NCBI RefSeq assembly: GCF_002631185.1
Contig: NZ_PDNU01000025.1
Location: 1-64,000 of the forward strand
Length of the DNA: 64,000 nt
Reading direction: 5' to 3'
From: Teichococcus rhizosphaerae
GTDB taxonomy: Bacteria; Pseudomonadota; Alphaproteobacteria; Acetobacterales; Acetobacteraceae
A program made the translations under genes and the position numbers. Under the pieces are notes generated by a model, which saw only the letters and a program-made list of their open reading frames with translations, ran no database searches and had not been told where the DNA came from. Of this stretch, positions 61,577 to 64,000 are shown one piece after another (the stretch's first letter is position 1; each line of letters starts with the position of its first letter).

Positions 61577-61903
61577 CCGGCCCGTCCGGTGCCCGCCGGC
61601 CGCGAGGCCCGCCGGCACCCCGGGCCGGACGGCCTTCCCGCCATCGGTGTGTTCCTCCGTGGCCTGCCCGTCCATCGCCCGGCAGCGGCATTGCGGCCGC
61701 GGCGCGCAGCGGCACTCGCAGATCTCCCCATTGCCACAGCTCTGGCGCCGGCTCTCGCCGTTGCAGCTGACGCTGCAGCTCGAACGCGCCATGCCGCCGG
61801 CCTGGCAGAGCTGCCACTCCTCATCCCCCGCCGCGGGGGCGGCCCCGGCAAGGCTCCCGAGCAGCAGGGCCAGCGTGGCGATCGTCGCGGCGATTCGTGG
61901 CAT
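61568..61903 (-). CDS. Small secreted cysteine-rich protein
   Basis: Not recognised. 111 residues: signal peptide MPRIAATIATLALLLGSLAG with cleavage near AAG-DEEW, then nine Cys in about 45 residues (QLC, SSCSVSC, QSC, ICECRC, QCRC), followed by a 35-residue Gly/Ala tail that ends in a tandem repeat. The odd Cys number suggests an unpaired or bound Cys after disulfide formation. It probably functions in the periplasm or outside. The C-terminal tail may be an accident of the repeat array. Confidence 0.65.
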   Translation of the reverse strand: MPRIAATIATLALLLGSLAGAAPAAGDEEWQLCQAGGMARSSCSVSCNGESRRQSCGNGEICECRCAPRPQCRCRAMDGQATEEHTDGGKAVRPGVPAGLAAGGHRTGRQG

Positions 61904-61970
61904 GGGCGGGGCTCCTTCGCCGCATCACGCGGCTGTGCCATGCAGCGGGCAAAAGGTAAGAAAATGTCAT

Positions 61971-61997
61971 TTGGAAGGGACGGCCCGCTGATATAGA
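61971..61997 (+). promoter_or_regulatory. Possible promoter of the small-protein cluster
   Basis: TTGGAA (61971-61976) and TATAGA (61992-61997) with a 15-base spacer, which is short. The region 61941-62020 is unusually AT-rich and precedes the first Ser/Ala-rich gene at 62033. Confidence 0.3.
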
Positions 61998-62032
61998 TAC
62001 GATATGAAAATGAAACACCCGAGGAGGTCAGG

Positions 62033-62338
62033 ATGACCAGTCACAGCCTCGCCAGTTTCGCGGAAGGGAACGCGAGCGGGGCGGCCGACCAGTCGGCCAG
62101 CGTCGAGGCGAGCGCCTCGGCGAGCGGGGATGGCGGCAGCTTCGCCTTTTCCTCCGCCACGGTTTCGATCGAGGGCGGGTCGGACAGGGGTGACTTCTAC
62201 CAGCATGCCGAGGCGGAGGCTTCCGCTGGCGGCGCCGGGGAGGGGATGCCGCCGGACGTCCCCGGCTACACGCCGCCGCTGGAGGAGGAGCCGGGCTTTG
62301 GCTGGCACCTGCCGGGGCTGGATCTCGGGTTCCTTTGA
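62033..62338 (+). CDS. Ser/Ala/Gly-rich low-complexity small protein
   Basis: Not recognised. 101 residues, acidic, no signal peptide. Alternating small residues (SASVEASASASGDGGSFAFS; AEAEASAGG) make up the first 75, then a Pro-rich segment and WHLPGLDLGFL. GAGGAGG lies about ten bases before the ATG, good support for translation. Alternating Ala/Ser sequence can form beta structure, so a matrix or amyloid-like role is one guess. It is followed by two more Ala/Ser/Gly-rich small genes. Confidence 0.6.
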   Translation: MTSHSLASFAEGNASGAADQSASVEASASASGDGGSFAFSSATVSIEGGSDRGDFYQHAEAEASAGGAGEGMPPDVPGYTPPLEEEPGFGWHLPGLDLGFL

Positions 62339-62508
62339 ACGGAAGACGATCCCTTTCTTGTGATCCCGGAAAGGAAATCTGGACTTCCCAACCAACCCGC
62401 CTCGAAATACCGTTTCAGTATAAAAATATAAATGCCCCGAAGCGAAAGGGCGGCACGCCACGAGCGGAAGGGACGGTCCTCCAGAATGGAGGGCGAAGGA
62501 GGGAAGCG

Positions 62509-62724
62509 ATGAGGAGTCGTGATGTCACGGCCAGCAGCGGCGCCGCCACTGCGTCATCCTGCGCCGGGCAAGGGGTGGCGAGCGCCACCGCCCAGGCAAG
62601 CGCGATGGCCCTTGGCGGCGGCGGCTGGAGCGTGCTGGTGCTGCGCGGTGCGGCGAGCGCCGCGCCCGGCGCTGGAAGCGCGGCCGGGCTGAGCGCCTTC
62701 GCGACGACGATCTCCGGCACATAA
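62509..62724 (+). CDS. Ala/Ser-rich low-complexity small protein
   Basis: Not recognised. 71 residues, TASSGAATASSCAGQGVASA in the first half and AASAAPGAGSAAGLSAF in the second, with one Cys and a hydrophobic WSVLVLRG centre. AAGGAGG lies eight bases before the ATG. The 170 bases before it include an AT-rich patch with TATAAA (62419) that may contain a promoter. Composition resembles that of the neighbours, suggesting a common role; it is also possible that it is not translated. Confidence 0.45.
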   Translation: MRSRDVTASSGAATASSCAGQGVASATAQASAMALGGGGWSVLVLRGAASAAPGAGSAAGLSAFATTISGT

Positions 62725-62862
62725 GGGAGTGAGCGATGCGCGGCCCGCCCGCGCCCTCGGCTCCATACCGGTCTTCCGCGCCAGGCCCAGGGCCAGGGCG
62801 CGGCAAGAGGTTGGCGGCTGGCCACCAGGCGCTGTCACGATTGACGGCCAGCCGCCTACGCC

Positions 62863-62900
62863 GGGGCGAAAGCCCCATCCCAGCTTCGCTCAAGCGAAGC
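62863..62900 (+). promoter_or_regulatory. Two hairpins in the leader of the Gly/Ser-rich secreted gene
   Basis: GGGGC-GAAA-GCCCC (62863-62876) and GCTTCGC-TCAA-GCGAAGC (62883-62900), each perfect and with a four-base loop (the first a GNRA tetraloop), end 26 bases before the ATG at 62927. They could regulate or stabilise the message. Confidence 0.45.
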
Positions 62901-62926
62901 GCGAACTAGGACAGAGGAAACATAAC

Positions 62927-63250
62927 ATGCGTAAGATCCTCCTGGCTACCATTGCGGCGGTCGCTCTCTCGAGCCCGGTTCTGGCGAGGGGCCCCTCGGG
63001 CAGCTCTGCCGTGGCCAGCTCGGGCGGCTCCTCCACCTCCACCATCGAAAGCAACAAGTTCGGCTTCGCGGCCGGCGCCACCGGCGCCTTCACCAGCACC
63101 GGCTCCTTCGCGGGCCGTGGCGGCGCCGGCACCTCGACCACCACGGCGAGCGGCGCGATCGGCAAGACCTCCAACGGCTTCATCGGCTCCACCACCAATG
63201 GTGGCGGGTTCGCCAAGGCCAATTCCTACGGCGGCTGGGGCGGCCGCTGA
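62927..63250 (+). CDS. Secreted Gly/Ser/Thr-rich protein
   Basis: Not recognised. 107 residues: signal peptide MRKILLATIAAVALSSPVLA then a mature region almost wholly Gly, Ser, Thr, Ala and Phe (FAAGATGAFTSTGSFAGRGG; TSTTTASGAIGKTSNGFIGS) ending GGWGGR. AGAGGAAA precedes the start. The pattern of small residues with regular Phe and Asn recalls curli-like or cuticle-like surface proteins, but no known repeat signature was identified. Twenty-five bases separate it from the next secreted protein gene. Confidence 0.7.
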   Translation: MRKILLATIAAVALSSPVLARGPSGSSAVASSGGSSTSTIESNKFGFAAGATGAFTSTGSFAGRGGAGTSTTTASGAIGKTSNGFIGSTTNGGGFAKANSYGGWGGR

Positions 63251-63275
63251 TCCAAGCCTGGAGGACGCAGGAGAC

Positions 63276-64000
63276 ATGACCATGAACAGCATGATCCGGC
63301 GCTTCTGCGTCTTCCTCGGGGTGGGGGCGGCCATGGCCGCCCTCGCTTCCCTTCCCGCCGCGGCCCAGGAGGTGCAGCGGCAGGAATTCTACCAGCGCAA
63401 CGACGTCTACAACTATGGCCTGCCGCGCAACCACCACCAGGCCCCTTCCATCGGCCTCGGCAGCATCTACGGGCTGAACCCCTGCGCCACCGGCGTCTCC
63501 GTGGGCGCCACCATGCCGCTCTTCGGCGTCGCGGGTGCCTTCAGCACGATCGACGAGGAATGCCAGATCCGCAACAACGTGGCGCTCACCGTTTCCGCCC
63601 TGAAGGACGAGGCGCTGGCGCGCGAGATCATGTGCGGCGTCGAATCCTTCCGCGTCGCGGCCGCCCGCATCGGCCGCCCCTGCATCAGGGATGGCGGCGT
63701 GCCCATCGCGCTGACCCCCGGCTCCAATCCCGAAACGGCCACCGCCTCGCAGCTCATCCCCTCGCCCAGCGCCGGCCTGCCCCCCAACGCGCTGCCGCCG
63801 GTGCCGCCGGCCCAGCCCGCTCCCCCCGTCAATGGCAATCCCGCGCCCGGCGGCTTCCGCGGCGCCAGCCTGGCGGCGCCCCGCCCCGCCTTCTGCGAGG
63901 TGCCCGGGCTGAACGTCGCCAGCTATCCGGAATGCGGCGGTGCCCCCGCCGCGGCGCCGGCGGCGCGGCAGCAGACGGAGGAGATGCCGCGCCGTGCCGC
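63276..64000 (+). CDS. Secreted protein with conserved-looking Cys region, partial (runs off the window)
   Basis: Not recognised. The frame starts at 63276 after GGAGGACGCAGGAG and is open to the window end (at least 241 residues). Signal peptide (MIRRFCVFLGVGAAMAALAS, cleavage near AAA-QEVQ), then GLGSIYGLNPCATGVSVGAT and DEECQIRNNVALTVSALKDE with further Cys in IMCGVESF and GRPCIRDG, and a Pro-rich stretch ending in another pair of Cys. It follows the Gly/Ser-rich gene by 25 bases on the same strand, probably in one operon. The Cys-bounded domain could be an accessory or assembly factor for the small proteins upstream. Confidence 0.7.
   Translation, partial: MTMNSMIRRFCVFLGVGAAMAALASLPAAAQEVQRQEFYQRNDVYNYGLPRNHHQAPSIGLGSIYGLNPCATGVSVGATMPLFGVAGAFSTIDEECQIRNNVALTVSALKDEALAREIMCGVESFRVAAARIGRPCIRDGGVPIALTPGSNPETATASQLIPSPSAGLPPNALPPVPPAQPAPPVNGNPAPGGFRGASLAAPRPAFCEVPGLNVASYPECGGAPAAAPAARQQTEEMPRRA

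Noticed and set aside
61530-61941. Alternative minus-strand frames ending at 61530 and 61549
   Set aside because: Only the frame ending at 61568 carries the signal peptide and ordered Cys motifs; the others are frameshifted shadows stopped by successive repeat units.

Overview
The window is very GC-rich (about 70 percent or more by eye) and carries a typical alphaproteobacterial gene set. Several features together point to an Acetobacteraceae member, most like the Roseomonas group: orphan Bug/TctC-type solute-binding proteins, a TAXI-type TRAP transporter, a petABC operon, a tsaE-amgK-murU run, and a chorismate mutase-hisC-tyrA block facing metX. This placement is inferred from gene content, since there is no rRNA or other marker in the window. 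No tRNA, rRNA, CRISPR array or phage module was seen.

Layout. Positions 1-2300 are a recombination-scarred edge: the end of an IS701-type transposase with a frameshift, a small AT-richer membrane-anchored ORF, the last part of an Abi_C-type abortive-infection gene, and an ELWxxDGT-repeat protein that has lost its 3' end. From 2.6 to 9.0 kb lie an orphan Bug protein and a tightly overlapped peptide-type ABC operon. From 9.2 to 20.8 kb come housekeeping and envelope genes: an rRNA methyltransferase-like protein, YihY, a nuclease, MtgA, the cell-wall-recycling pair MurU/AmgK with TsaE, a ferredoxin-NADP reductase, a coupled GST-VOC-FkbM run, a WecA-like enzyme and a YjbF-like lipoprotein. From 20.9 to 29.4 kb are the TRAP-TAXI transporter, a CBS-BON protein behind a perfect FNR/FixK-type site, a large MscS channel, an MFS protein and a HIG1-like protein.

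From 29.6 to 33.6 kb etfB-etfA-hbdA form an operon with a membrane spermidine-synthase-like gene. From 33.7 to 42.2 kb are radC, a PNPOx-like protein, a crotonase-fold protein, the aromatic amino acid block and metX. A hairpin covers the Shine-Dalgarno sequence of metX. From 42.2 to 47.3 kb are a four-cysteine protein, an ABC exporter behind a Fur-box promoter, a phosphatase, a second Bug protein and hemF. From 47.7 to 51.3 kb lie petABC and mtnP. From 51.4 to 61.5 kb are a PAS-rich HWE kinase with its receiver, a third Bug protein, lepA, a glycosyltransferase and a second ABC exporter. From 61.5 kb to the end is a group of small Ser/Ala/Gly-rich or Cys-rich, mostly unrecognised proteins; it is the least explained part of the window.

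Two features recur. Coupled starts (ATGA, GTGA or TGATG) link many genes. Short tandem minisatellites (units of 14, 15, 15, 19 and 22 bp) sit in intergenic DNA, mostly just past the 3' ends of minus-strand genes, where they can overlap stop codons. Most functional calls come from recognised motifs and gene order; no database search could be run.
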